Assembly: GCF_006861675.1 (NCBI RefSeq)
Contig: NZ_SGJB01000004.1
Span: forward strand, 1 to 64,000
Length of the DNA: 64,000 bases
Source of the DNA: Peptacetobacter hominis
GTDB taxonomy: Bacteria; Bacillota; Clostridia; Peptostreptococcales; Peptostreptococcaceae
Direction of reading: 5' to 3'
Under the pieces are notes generated by a model that was not told the origin of the DNA, made no database searches, and saw only the letters and a program-made list of their open reading frames with translations. Shown here piece by piece: positions 1-7,887 of the stretch (its first letter is position 1; each line of letters opens with the position of its first letter). The position numbers were made by a program, and so were the translations under genes.

Positions 1-80
<80 letters not shown>

Positions 81-290
81 AAATTGAAGTTTAGCTTCAA
101 TTTTATATCGCCAACGAATCTTTTACAGATTCCGTTGCTCAAAATAAAATTGATTCTGTGCTCAGATATATCTGAATATCTGGCTTAATTATGGTTTGTA
201 AGAGTCCGAACAAATCGTTCGAACAAATTTATCTGCTGTTCAGTTTTCAAAGATCATTTCTTATTTTCTTTCGCCCTTTCTCAAGGACAA
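81..290 (-). other. 16S rRNA leader region
   Basis: This is the transcribed spacer between the rrn promoter and 16S. It contains CTTTGAAAACTGAACAGCA (minus strand), a sequence common in clostridial and bacillar rRNA leaders. A short AT-rich hairpin of the form TAAAATTGAAG/CTTCAATTTTA lies next to the 16S start, and a second copy of CAAAATAAAATTGA occurs near 140. Roles in antitermination and RNase III processing are expected for such leaders but are not proven here. Confidence 0.6.
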
Positions 291-295
291 GTATT

Positions 296-324
296 ACTAT
301 ACCATCGTAAATTATATTCGTCAA
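296..324 (-). promoter_or_regulatory. rRNA operon promoter
   Basis: On the minus strand, a -35 box TTGACG (319-324) and a -10 box TATAGT (296-301) are separated by exactly 17 bases. Transcription would start near base 289, giving a leader of about 210 nt before 16S. This is a strong sigma-A type promoter, as expected for rRNA. Confidence 0.85.
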
Positions 325-441
325 CACTTTTTCATAAACTTTTTTTGACTTTTTTTATTCATTTTTATAATACATTGAAATTTCAACCTTAATAGGGGTT
401 GTATTTTTTTGTCTTATGTTCATTATTTTACCTCTATTTTA

Positions 442-470
442 TTGCTTTAGGCATACTATAATGATACTAT
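442..470 (+). promoter_or_regulatory. promoter for the hemolysin III family gene
   Basis: TTGCTT (442-447) and TACTAT (465-470) are separated by 17 bases. They lie just before an AGGAGG ribosome-binding site (near 478-483) and the ATG at 496. An overlapping TATAAT at 457-462 is an alternative -10 box. Confidence 0.5.
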
Positions 471-495
471 ATATTTAGGAGGAGGTGCTAATTTT

Positions 496-1146
496 ATGAA
501 ATATATCAGAGAGGCCGGAAACGGGTTTACTCATCTTTTCGGAGCAATCCTTTCTTTTGTCGGATTGCTTGCGCTGGTTATAAAAACATCTATTTACGAC
601 CCCGATCCTCTTTCAATTACATCTGTTATTATATTTGGTATGAGCATGATATTTCTTTATACAGCTTCGACTGTATATCACATGGTTATATCTACAGACA
701 AGGTCATAGCCTGGCTTAGAAAACTGGATCATTCAATGATATTTATTCTTATAGCCGGTTCATATGCTCCTTTCTGCTTCATATCACTTAACACTCCATC
801 AGCATGGATACTATTTTCTGTAATTGCTCTTGTGGCAATTGCAGGAGTATGTTTTAAGCTGATATGGTTCAGATGCCCAAGATGGCTTTCAACACTTATG
901 TATGTTGCCATGGGATGGCTTTCGGTAGTTCTTATTGTGCCGCTTTACAAAGTTCTTTCTGCATCAGGACTTTCTCTTCTGGTTGCAGGTGGAATATTTT
1001 ATACAATCGGAGCAATTATATACGCTGTAAAACCATCATTCCTAAATTTTAAATATTTTGGTTTTCATGAAATTTTCCACGTATTTATAATTCTTGGAAG
1101 TCTGTGCCATTTTCTATGTGTTTATATGTATGTAATTGTAAAATAA
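496..1146 (+). CDS. trhA: hemolysin III / TrhA family membrane protein
   Basis: The 216-residue protein belongs to the hemolysin III (PAQR-like) family of seven-helix membrane proteins. It shows the family signatures in order: THLFG near the N terminus, STVYHM near residue 56, DHSMIFILIAGSYAPF near residues 78-93, and a C-terminal GFHEIFHVFIILGSLCHF. The conserved His residues in these motifs probably bind a metal. Despite the name, hemolysis is doubtful; family members have been linked to membrane energetics and lipid balance. The start is set by AGGAGGAG about 10 bases upstream. The gene stands alone, pointing away from the rRNA operon, with its own terminator at 1156-1198. Length matches the family. 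Confidence 0.9.
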   Translation: MKYIREAGNGFTHLFGAILSFVGLLALVIKTSIYDPDPLSITSVIIFGMSMIFLYTASTVYHMVISTDKVIAWLRKLDHSMIFILIAGSYAPFCFISLNTPSAWILFSVIALVAIAGVCFKLIWFRCPRWLSTLMYVAMGWLSVVLIVPLYKVLSASGLSLLVAGGIFYTIGAIIYAVKPSFLNFKYFGFHEIFHVFIILGSLCHFLCVYMYVIVK

Positions 1147-1155
1147 TATATAACT

Positions 1156-1198
1156 CAAATCAAAAAGGACTTCTTATCTAGAAGTCCTTTTTGATTTG
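1156..1198 (+). terminator. intrinsic terminator after trhA
   Basis: A long hairpin with near-perfect arms (core AAGGACTTCT / AGAAGTCCTT) and a 5-nt loop is flanked by A and T runs on both sides. It can therefore stop transcription in either direction. Confidence 0.85.
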
Positions 1199-1353
1199 TT
1201 TGGGATTATGAGTTTTATTTAAGGATATTACTGTGCCTTTTATAATATCCGTAAAAGCAAATTTCTATAATATAATCGTACCACTTTACCACTTTTTATT
1301 ATTTTATAAACATTCAGTATTTCAATATATATCAGTTACCCTCTAATATATAC

Positions 1354-2727
1354 TTATTTATTACTGAATTTTTTACATATACCCGCTACTACTCCACTAA
1401 GAGCTACTAATGCCATTGCGTTTGGTATAACCATAAGACCATTGAAACAGTCTGCAAGCTGCCAAACAAGTTCAACTTTTAGAGTTGATCCTACTATTAT
1501 GAAAACTACTACTATTAAAGAATATATCTTTACAGCCTTATCTCCGAACAGATACTTCACGTTTATCCGTCCAAAGAAATGCCATCCAAGTATAGTTGAG
1601 AAAGCAAAGAATAGAAGACATACTGCTATAAATAAATCTCCTCCGCTTCCAAATGTTCCCATAAATGCAGCCTGAGTAAGAGCTATACCTTCTTTACCTG
1701 AATCAAGTACTCCTGAAACAAGAATTGATATTGCTGTAAGATTAAGTATTATAAATGTATCTATAAATACACTTATCATCGCTGTAAGACCCTGTTCATG
1801 AGGGTTTTTAGCTGTTGCTCTTGCATGTGCATGTGGTGTAGAACCCATACCTGCTTCATTAGAGAAAAGACCTCTTGCAACACCATATCTTATAGCTTCT
1901 TTAATTGATATACCTACTGCACCACCCATAACAGCCTGAGGATCAAATGCTCCGACTATTATCATTTTAAATGCTTCTGGAACCCGTGTAATATTCATTC
2001 CTATAAGTAATAAACTTCCTATAATGTATATAAATGCCATAATCGGTACTATTTTTTCAACTACAGATGCAAGTCTGCTTGTTCCACCGATAAATACGAA
2101 TCCCGCTGCTACAGCTACAAGTATTCCTACTGCAACTGGTGGTATATTTATGTTTCTTTCAGCAAATACTTCAGAGAACGCAGCTCCTATTGAGTTTGAT
2201 TGAACCATGTTACCCATAAATCCAAGAGCAAGTATTATAAGTACAGAGAATGTCGCTGCAAGGAATTTTCCGAATCCTCCCTTGAATGCAGCTCTTATAT
2301 AGTATACCGGACCTCCTGTAACCTCGCCATTTTCAACTGTTTTGTATTCCTGTGCAAGTGTTGCCTCTGAATATATTGTAGCCATTCCGAAGAATGCACT
2401 CATCCACATCCAGAAAATAGCTCCAGGTCCTCCTGATAAAAGTGCAGTAGCTGCACCAGTAAGGTTTCCTGTACCAACCTGCGCTGCTATTGCTGTTGCA
2501 AGTGACTGAAATGGTGTCATTTCACCGTTTCCTTTTTTCTCCCCATTTAACTTAAGATGACCAAATACAAGTTTAAATCCCTCTCCGAATTTTCTAACCT
2601 GTATGAACTTCAGACGGAAAGTAAAATATATACCTGTTCCGCAAAGTACTACCAGCAATAATGAGTTCCATAATACCCCGTTTACTGCCACTACAAATTC
2701 CAATAAGCTGTCTAAAAACTGTTCCAT
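1354..2727 (-). CDS. sodium:alanine/glycine symporter (AgcS family)
   Basis: The 457-residue protein is a multi-helix amino-acid:cation symporter of the AgcS (alanine or glycine:cation symporter) family. Family motifs include QVGTGNLTGAATAL near residues 87-100, GGPGAIFWMWMSAFFGM, GGPVYYI, and FSNEAGMGSTPHAHA near residue 290. Length is normal. The start ATG is preceded by GAGGGAG. The gene lies behind a glycine riboswitch (2834-2918) and a promoter at 2955-2983. That arrangement points to glycine, or glycine and alanine, as the transported substrate, with expression controlled by intracellular glycine. Substrate choice is an inference from the riboswitch. Confidence 0.93.
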   Translation of the reverse strand: MEQFLDSLLEFVVAVNGVLWNSLLLVVLCGTGIYFTFRLKFIQVRKFGEGFKLVFGHLKLNGEKKGNGEMTPFQSLATAIAAQVGTGNLTGAATALLSGGPGAIFWMWMSAFFGMATIYSEATLAQEYKTVENGEVTGGPVYYIRAAFKGGFGKFLAATFSVLIILALGFMGNMVQSNSIGAAFSEVFAERNINIPPVAVGILVAVAAGFVFIGGTSRLASVVEKIVPIMAFIYIIGSLLLIGMNITRVPEAFKMIIVGAFDPQAVMGGAVGISIKEAIRYGVARGLFSNEAGMGSTPHAHARATAKNPHEQGLTAMISVFIDTFIILNLTAISILVSGVLDSGKEGIALTQAAFMGTFGSGGDLFIAVCLLFFAFSTILGWHFFGRINVKYLFGDKAVKIYSLIVVVFIIVGSTLKVELVWQLADCFNGLMVIPNAMALVALSGVVAGICKKFSNK

Positions 2728-2756
2728 ATTTCTCCCTCTTCCTTTCTTTAAAAATG

Positions 2757-2792
2757 AAAATAAAATAAGAGCTGATATAAATCAGCCCCCTT
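2757..2792 (-). terminator. possible expression-platform hairpin of the glycine riboswitch
   Basis: Between the aptamer and the symporter start, the minus strand carries a run of five G, a GCTGAT/ATCAGC hairpin (plus-strand arms 2771-2776 and 2781-2786), then a T-rich stretch (TTATTTTATTTT). This looks like a weak intrinsic terminator that the aptamer could control. The stem is only 6 bp, so the assignment is tentative. Confidence 0.45.
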
Positions 2793-2833
2793 AAAGAGTA
2801 GAACATATGCATGCGGTACAAACAACCCGCTAT

Positions 2834-2918
2834 ACTGCTCTGTCCTTTTGCCTGAGAGATTACAGGTTAAACCTGCGTACACCTTCGGCGCCCCTTTGTT
2901 TGGAGACTCTCCAGAGTA
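2834..2918 (-). promoter_or_regulatory. glycine riboswitch, single aptamer
   Basis: The minus strand contains the hallmark conserved blocks of the glycine aptamer in order: CTCTGGAGAGTCTCC, GGGGCGCCGAAGG, then CTCTCAGGCAAAAGGACAGAG. Only one full aptamer is present. A short stretch after it (2821-2833, ending in GCGGGTTG) may form the ghost-aptamer helix seen in singlet glycine riboswitches. It sits in the leader of the AgcS symporter gene. Confidence 0.93.
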
Positions 2919-2954
2919 AATCTGTTTTTTATAATACTTTTCTGCTACGGTTTT

Positions 2955-2983
2955 ATCATACCATTTAAATTATATAATTTCAA
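2955..2983 (-). promoter_or_regulatory. promoter of the riboswitch-symporter unit
   Basis: On the minus strand, TTGAAA (2978-2983) and TATGAT (2955-2960) are spaced by 17 bases. The predicted start near 2948 is about 30 bases upstream of the aptamer. Confidence 0.7.
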
Positions 2984-3152
2984 GGTATTTTACGAATTTA
3001 ATGAAAATATAGAACATTTTATTTCCCAATTTATTTCCTTATCTAAATATACGGTTTTATCATTGTTTTATTTACTCTTATCGTTAATTCTCTATGTTAT
3101 AATTTTAATATAAATTAGAAATCATATAACTAATTTCTGGAAGGTGATTATT

Positions 3153-4301
3153 ATGAATATTTTAGTAGCTGTCGACTCTTTCAAGGGAAGTCTTTCCTCT
3201 CTTGAAGCAGGTCAGGCAATAGCTGAAGGTATAAAAAATGCATCAGATAATTTCAATGTAGAAGTTTTGCCTGTTGCTGACGGTGGTGAGGGTACATACA
3301 AGGCTATAGGAGATTATCTTGATGGGGAATTTATAGAGCTGTATGTGACAGACTCTCTTGGAAACAAGATAAAAGTAGAATACTCTATTATAAATTCCGG
3401 CGGTAAACATACTGCTGTCATAGAAACCGCTCAGGCATGTGGGCTTCCCGATGTGCCAAAGGAACTTAGAAATCCTCTTTATACAACTACATACGGTCTT
3501 GGAGAAATGATCCTCGATGCGATAAAAAAAGGTTGCAGAAATTTTATAATAGGACTTGGAGGAAGTTCTACAAATGATTGTGGAATTGGCATGCTTCAGG
3601 CTCTTGGATATAAATTTTTAGATGATAATATGCAAAATGTAGGTTATGGAGGAATAAACCTTGAAAAAATCAGATATATCGATCCTTCAAATGCAAATGA
3701 ATTTATCCCCAAATGTAACTTTAGAATTGCATGCGATGTGGACAACCCTCTATATGGAAAGAATGGAGCTGCTTATATATACGCTCCACAAAAGGGAGCT
3801 ACTCCTGAAATTGTAGAGAAACTCGATTCAGGTATGAAGTCTTTTTCAAATCTATGTGCTGATTTTTATGGAGAAGATATATCATCTACACCAGGATGCG
3901 GAGCTGCCGGTGGACTTGGTTTTGCATTTATGAGATTTCTAAACACAAAGCTTGAATCTGGTATAAAAATAGTACTGGATGAGATAGTTTTTGAAAAACA
4001 TGTTAAAAACTGTGATATTGTTGTAACCGGTGAAGGAAGAATGGATAATCAGACAGCAATGGGAAAAGCCCCTGCTGGTATAACCGAGATAGCACAAAGA
4101 TATGGAAAAAAAGTCATTGCGATTGCAGGCTCACTTGATGACGATATATCTGAATGTAACAAAATCGGAATAATATCGTGTTTCTCATCGATAAATAAAA
4201 TCTCCACACTTGATGAGGCATTAAACAAAGATAATGCATATAGAAATCTTGTTTCTACAACAACGCAGATATTCAGACTTATAAATGAGCTGAGCAACTA
4301 A
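3153..4301 (+). CDS. glycerate kinase (GarK/GlxK family)
   Basis: This enzyme phosphorylates D-glycerate (2- or 3-phosphoglycerate product) at the entry to lower glycolysis. The 382-residue protein begins MNILVAVDSFKGSLSS and carries the family motifs LPVADGGEGT, GLGGSSTNDCGIGM (near residue 130), PGCGAAGGLGFAF and VVTGEGRMDNQTAMGKAP. The frame is open from a GTG at 3144, but the ATG at 3153 is preferred because GGAAGGTG (3139-3146) is its ribosome-binding site. It is transcribed divergently from the glycine-controlled symporter and ends at a strong terminator. Confidence 0.94.
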   Translation: MNILVAVDSFKGSLSSLEAGQAIAEGIKNASDNFNVEVLPVADGGEGTYKAIGDYLDGEFIELYVTDSLGNKIKVEYSIINSGGKHTAVIETAQACGLPDVPKELRNPLYTTTYGLGEMILDAIKKGCRNFIIGLGGSSTNDCGIGMLQALGYKFLDDNMQNVGYGGINLEKIRYIDPSNANEFIPKCNFRIACDVDNPLYGKNGAAYIYAPQKGATPEIVEKLDSGMKSFSNLCADFYGEDISSTPGCGAAGGLGFAFMRFLNTKLESGIKIVLDEIVFEKHVKNCDIVVTGEGRMDNQTAMGKAPAGITEIAQRYGKKVIAIAGSLDDDISECNKIGIISCFSSINKISTLDEALNKDNAYRNLVSTTTQIFRLINELSN

Positions 4302-4340
4302 AAATTGTAAATAGCTTACCAATACTTTTCCTATACATAG

Positions 4341-4378
4341 ATAAAACCGTGAGAATTTTTCTCACGGTTTTATCTTTT
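4341..4378 (+). terminator. intrinsic terminator after glycerate kinase
   Basis: A hairpin of AAAACCGTGAGA / TCTCACGGTTTT with a short loop is followed by TATCTTTT. On the minus strand its A-run also makes it usable for the opposing metal-ATPase gene. Confidence 0.85.
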
Positions 4379-4456
4379 AGCATATTCTATATTATAAATT
4401 TGTATGTATGTTATTTGAAATCCATTAGATTTATATACCTGATTTTGTATATCCTT

Positions 4457-6283
4457 TTATCTAAGCATTCTCATCGCATTTAATACTGCAATTATAGAAA
4501 CTCCGACATCTGCAAATATTGCTTCCCACATATTCGCAACTCCACCTGTACTCATAAGCATTACTATTATTTTTACGGACATCGCAAATATTATATTCTG
4601 CCATACTATTGTATTTGTTCTCGCAGCTATTTTCTTTGCTGTAGACATTTTTGAAAGTTCATCTGTCATAAATACAATATCACTTGCCTCTATTGCAGCA
4701 TCCGAACCAACTCCACCCATGGCTATACCTATATCGGCCCTTGCAAGAACCGGAGCATCGTTTATTCCATCTCCTATAAATACAGTTTTTCCTGTTTCGT
4801 TTTCTTCTGATATTTTTTCAAGTATTTCTACCTTCTGGTTTGGAAGAAGATCTGAATATACCTCATCTATTCCAGCTTCTTTGGCTATTTTTTCTGCAGC
4901 TGCTCTGTTATCTCCTGTAAGCATTACAATTCTTTTTATTCCATTTTTTCTCATATCGGCTATTGCCTGAACGCTGTCTTCTTTTATCTCGTCTGATATT
5001 ACTATCGCTCCCAGATATTTTCCATTTACTGCTACATATACAACTGTTCCTGCTTCAGATATCTCCTCAAATTTTATATTTTCAGAGTTCATAAGTTTTG
5101 AACTTCCAGCAAGTATTATCTCTTCGCTATATACTGCCTTTATACCGTGCGCAGGAATTTCCTCGTATTCTCCAGCTTTTTCTGTGCTGAATTCATCTTT
5201 GTATCCGTATTCCTTGCATGCATTTTTTATAGATAGTGCTATAGGATGATTTGAATTCTCCTCAGCTATTGATGCATATTTCAGTATATCCTCTTTTGTT
5301 GCATCCCTGCATATTACATCTGTTACTCTGAATACTCCTTTTGTTATTGTACCTGTCTTGTCAAGAACAACAGTATCTGCTGTTCTAAGCGCCTCAAGAT
5401 AGTTACTTCCCTTTATAAGTATTCCGTTTTTAGATGCAGTACCTATTCCACCGAAGAAACTTAGAGGTATAGATATTACAAGTGCACATGGACATGAAAC
5501 TACAAGGAATATAAGTCCTCTGTAGAACCAGCTATAAAAACTATCCCATCCTGTAAATATTGGAGGTATAAATGCTACAGAAAGTGCAAGCACTATTACA
5601 ATAGGTGTATAATATCTACAGAATTTTGATATAAAATTTTCCGTATGTGATTTTCTGTTTCCGGCATTTTCCACCATATCAAGTATTTTGGTAACAGTAG
5701 AATCTGAATACTCATTGACTACCTCTGCATATATAAGTCCACTTGTATTTATCGTACCTGATAGTATATTATCTCCTTTAAATACTTCTCTTAAAACAGA
5801 TTCTCCTGTTATGGCAGAAGTATCCACCATTGAGTTTCCCTCTGTAACAACAGCATCAAGAGGCACTTTTTCTCCAGGTTTTATAACTATGATATCTCCT
5901 TTTTTGACCTCTTCAGGAGATAACTTCTCTATTTTGTCATTTCTTTTTACATTGGCATACTCGGCTTTTATTTCCATAAGAGCAGATATTGATTTTCTTG
6001 ACTGACCTACTGCTCTTCCCTGAAGATATTCACCTATCTGATAAAAAAGCATAACTCCTACAGCTTCGGAATACTCTCCAATTGCAATAGCTCCTACTGT
6101 AGCAATCGCCATAAGGAAGTTCTCATCTGTAACTCTACCTTTGAACATATTTTTTATAGCATTTAATAGTACCTCTCCACCTATAAGAATATAAGCTACC
6201 ATATATATAATCCACGAAAACTCGAAGTCTCTTTCAAATAATGCAAAGATATATACAAATACTCCGACAATTATTTTTATCAT
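4457..6283 (-). CDS. zinc/cadmium-type P1B ATPase core (downstream part of an interrupted frame)
   Basis: This is a heavy-metal exporting P-type ATPase of the ZntA/CadA class. Visible parts are the actuator TGES loop, the membrane metal site C264-P-C266 (SCPCALVIS), the phosphorylation site DKTGT at 308-312, an HP-type nucleotide-binding motif (SNHPIALS) and the hinge GDGINDAPVLARADIGIAMG. The 608-residue frame opened at this ATG has no clear ribosome-binding site. The same frame continues upstream for 35 codons of His/Cys-rich linker to a UGA at 6389-6391, then runs on into the HMA-domain frame at 6392-6670. A read-through product would be 737 residues, a normal CadA/ZntA length. It is therefore either a selenoprotein or a gene with one nonsense change. 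It is co-transcribed with the ArsR regulator at 6683-7066. Confidence 0.92.
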   Translation of the reverse strand: MIKIIVGVFVYIFALFERDFEFSWIIYMVAYILIGGEVLLNAIKNMFKGRVTDENFLMAIATVGAIAIGEYSEAVGVMLFYQIGEYLQGRAVGQSRKSISALMEIKAEYANVKRNDKIEKLSPEEVKKGDIIVIKPGEKVPLDAVVTEGNSMVDTSAITGESVLREVFKGDNILSGTINTSGLIYAEVVNEYSDSTVTKILDMVENAGNRKSHTENFISKFCRYYTPIVIVLALSVAFIPPIFTGWDSFYSWFYRGLIFLVVSCPCALVISIPLSFFGGIGTASKNGILIKGSNYLEALRTADTVVLDKTGTITKGVFRVTDVICRDATKEDILKYASIAEENSNHPIALSIKNACKEYGYKDEFSTEKAGEYEEIPAHGIKAVYSEEIILAGSSKLMNSENIKFEEISEAGTVVYVAVNGKYLGAIVISDEIKEDSVQAIADMRKNGIKRIVMLTGDNRAAAEKIAKEAGIDEVYSDLLPNQKVEILEKISEENETGKTVFIGDGINDAPVLARADIGIAMGGVGSDAAIEASDIVFMTDELSKMSTAKKIAARTNTIVWQNIIFAMSVKIIVMLMSTGGVANMWEAIFADVGVSIIAVLNAMRMLR

Positions 6284-6348
6284 CTCAGAGTTTATATTTT
6301 TACCCGTTTTTTCGTCATGATGGTGTTCATGCTCATGATGATGCCCAT

Positions 6349-6391
6349 GGTTGTGTTCGTGTCCATCTCCGCAATGGCTTGAACAACCTCA
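6349..6391 (-). other. in-frame UGA with SECIS-like hairpin (candidate selenocysteine site)
   Basis: The UGA (6389-6391) joins two parts of one metal-ATPase frame. Right after it the RNA can fold into a hairpin (6349-6388). The outer helix pairs GGUUG with CAACC, continues as UUC/GAA after a 2-nt bulge, and is capped by CCAU/AUGG with the 7-nt loop UGCGGAG. G is the second loop base, and about 15 nt separate the UGA from the loop. Bacterial SECIS elements have this general layout. The decoded region would read GGGG-U-GCSSHCGDGHEH, a plausible soft-metal ligand. A nonsense mutation or sequencing error remains possible. Confidence 0.55.
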
Positions 6392-6670
6392 GCCACCTCC
6401 ACCTTTTCCAGAAAAATCAATTGCTCCAACAAAATTATTTGAGGCAAGGCTTATACTAAGTCCGTCTTCTGTATCATCTATTATATCGGCTATTTCATGC
6501 ACATTTTTATCGTTTATATCTGAATCTTTCATATAAACACTAAGTTTTTTAGCTACAAAATTCATATTCGCATTTTCCACATACGAAAGATTTGAAATTT
6601 TATCCTCTATCTTCTGTGCACAATGCGCACAGTTAAGTCCATCAAGTATAAATTCAATTTTTGCACTCAT
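6389..6670 (-). CDS. heavy-metal-associated (HMA) domain, N-terminal part of the P-type ATPase frame
   Basis: The 93-residue frame is a ferredoxin-like HMA domain with the metal-binding loop GLNCAHCAQKIED (Cys15 and Cys18). It ends in a Gly-rich stretch (GKGGGG) at a UGA stop. If the UGA is recoded, translation continues into a Cys/His-rich linker and the ATPase core downstream in the same frame. If not, this is a free-standing metallochaperone-like domain. It starts 12 bases after the ArsR-family regulator gene, with an AGGAGG ribosome-binding site, so the two are clearly in one operon. Confidence 0.85.
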   Translation of the reverse strand: MSAKIEFILDGLNCAHCAQKIEDKISNLSYVENANMNFVAKKLSVYMKDSDINDKNVHEIADIIDDTEDGLSISLASNNFVGAIDFSGKGGGG

Positions 6671-6682
6671 AGATATCTCCTC

Positions 6683-7066
6683 CTATTTGTAGTATTCCTC
6701 TTTTACATGTGCTAGTCCACACTCAAATATTCTGCTTATGTGTTCATCATCAAGTGAATAGAAAACCATCTTGCCTTCTTTTCTTGATTTTACAAGTCTT
6801 GCAGATTTTAAAACTCTAAGCTGGTGTGATATAGCAGAATGTGTCATTCCCAGAAGTTCTGCTATATCACATACGCACATTTCATTCGAAAAAAGCGCAA
6901 ACAGTATCTTTACTCTTGTAGAATCTCCAAAAACTCTGAACAAATCAGCCAGATCACCCAACATCTCATCTGAAGGCATATGACTTCTTGTTTCATCTAC
7001 TACATCATCATGTATTATGCTTTCCTCACACTCTTCACAGTATCTTTTATCTGAATTTTTTTCCAT
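6683..7066 (-). CDS. cadC: ArsR/SmtB-family metal-sensing repressor (CadC-like)
   Basis: The 127-residue winged-helix repressor has an N-terminal Cys pair (YCEECEES), the helix-3 motif EMCVCDIAELLGMTHSAISHQL and a C-terminal DDEHISRIFECGLAHVKEE. The Cys pairs match the alpha-3N metal site of CadC (Cd/Pb/Zn). The Asp/His/Glu residues in the last helix match the alpha-5 zinc site. It should release its operators when metal binds, inducing the HMA/ATPase genes transcribed after it. It starts at ATG 7066 behind AAAGGAG. Two palindromes flank its promoter (7093-7112 and 7148-7175), fitting autoregulation. Confidence 0.9.
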   Translation of the reverse strand: MEKNSDKRYCEECEESIIHDDVVDETRSHMPSDEMLGDLADLFRVFGDSTRVKILFALFSNEMCVCDIAELLGMTHSAISHQLRVLKSARLVKSRKEGKMVFYSLDDEHISRIFECGLAHVKEEYYK

Positions 7067-7092
7067 ATTTCTATCTCCTTTGTTATATAAAT

Positions 7093-7112
7093 ATATGAAT
7101 AACTGTTCATAT
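7093..7112. promoter_or_regulatory. operator overlapping the start of the metal-efflux transcript
   Basis: The inverted repeat ATATGAA-N6-TTCATAT sits at the predicted transcription start, just downstream of the -10 box (7117-7122). It matches the ATATGAA/TTCATAT half-sites bound by ArsR/SmtB repressors. Confidence 0.75.
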
Positions 7113-7116
7113 GTTT

Positions 7117-7145
7117 ATTATAATTCCGATTCTGCTCAACGTCAA
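7117..7145 (-). promoter_or_regulatory. promoter of the metal-efflux operon
   Basis: On the minus strand, a TTGACG -35 (7140-7145) and a perfect TATAAT -10 (7117-7122) are spaced by 17 bases. The promoter lies between two ArsR-type palindromes. Confidence 0.85.
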
Positions 7146-7147
7146 TA

Positions 7148-7175
7148 CAATATATGAATAATTATTCATATATTG
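7148..7175. promoter_or_regulatory. upstream operator, perfect 28-bp palindrome
   Basis: Each half reads CAATATATGAATAA and the centre is uninterrupted. The site abuts the -35 box and shares the ATATGAA/TTCATAT core with the operator at 7093-7112. It is the probable second binding site for the ArsR-family repressor. Confidence 0.8.
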
Positions 7176-7351
7176 TGTAAAAACTTTATCTGATAGACAT
7201 AATTTATAAATTCTTAAAAATGTAACCTATTAATATATCAACAAATTATTACAGTTTTATAAATTATATTGTTTCAAATAAACGTTCTCTTATAATATAT
7301 TTATAAAATAGGAATTGAATTGCTTTAATATTATTGAAAGGAGAAAATTAA

Positions 7352-7816
7352 ATGACTGAATTTAATCCAATCAGAATGACAAGGTTATTAAATATAAAAA
7401 ATATAGAACTTTATTATATATATAGTGATAATGTTCACAGTAAACTTGATTTTAATTATTATGTTTTGATAGTAGATTTAAGACGAAAAAGTACAATGGA
7501 AGATTTTCCAACGGCAGATCCAGATGATGAAGAATATATTGTTAGAGATAATCTAATATTAGTAACTTTTATAACAAAAAAACACTTTAAAATTTTTGAG
7601 GAATTTGAACCTATAGCGATGATAGTATCGGATTTGATAGAGCCTAAGGAAAGCTGTATTCAAAAGTATGAAGTATTCGAAGATAATAATATTCCTGATG
7701 GCATTTGTATGGGATATGGCGTCGTAGAATTTACTAATAAGTATTTAAAAAGACTAGGACTTGATTCTATTGATGATATAGAACTTGATAAATTTAATTA
7801 CTTATCTCAAGATTAG
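7352..7816 (+). CDS. hypothetical protein
   Basis: I do not recognise this 154-residue protein. It is acidic and soluble, with no signal peptide or membrane segment. The middle carries YYVLIVDLRRK and a DPDDEEY stretch, and it ends in an acidic helix (SIDDIELDKFNYLSQD). A GAAAGGAG ribosome-binding site precedes the ATG, and a terminator follows, so it looks like a real single-gene unit. It is more AT-rich than its neighbours, as in many lineage-specific genes. Confidence 0.75.
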   Translation: MTEFNPIRMTRLLNIKNIELYYIYSDNVHSKLDFNYYVLIVDLRRKSTMEDFPTADPDDEEYIVRDNLILVTFITKKHFKIFEEFEPIAMIVSDLIEPKESCIQKYEVFEDNNIPDGICMGYGVVEFTNKYLKRLGLDSIDDIELDKFNYLSQD

Positions 7817-7834
7817 ATTATATCAATATTAAAT

Positions 7835-7874
7835 AAGGCAGAAATTCTTTCAGAGAATCTCTGCCTTTCATTTT
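7835..7874 (+). terminator. intrinsic terminator
   Basis: A hairpin of AAGGCAGAAATTCT with AGAATCTCTGCCTT (one mismatch) is followed by TCATTTTTAT. It serves the hypothetical gene before it and, on the other strand, the gene ending at 7888. Confidence 0.8.
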
Positions 7875-7887
7875 TATATTAATTTCA

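Noticed and set aside
6241..6459. Open frame on the plus strand across the HMA/ATPase junction
   Set aside because: It is an antisense shadow of the His-rich coding linker (CAT/ATG repeats) with no ribosome-binding site.
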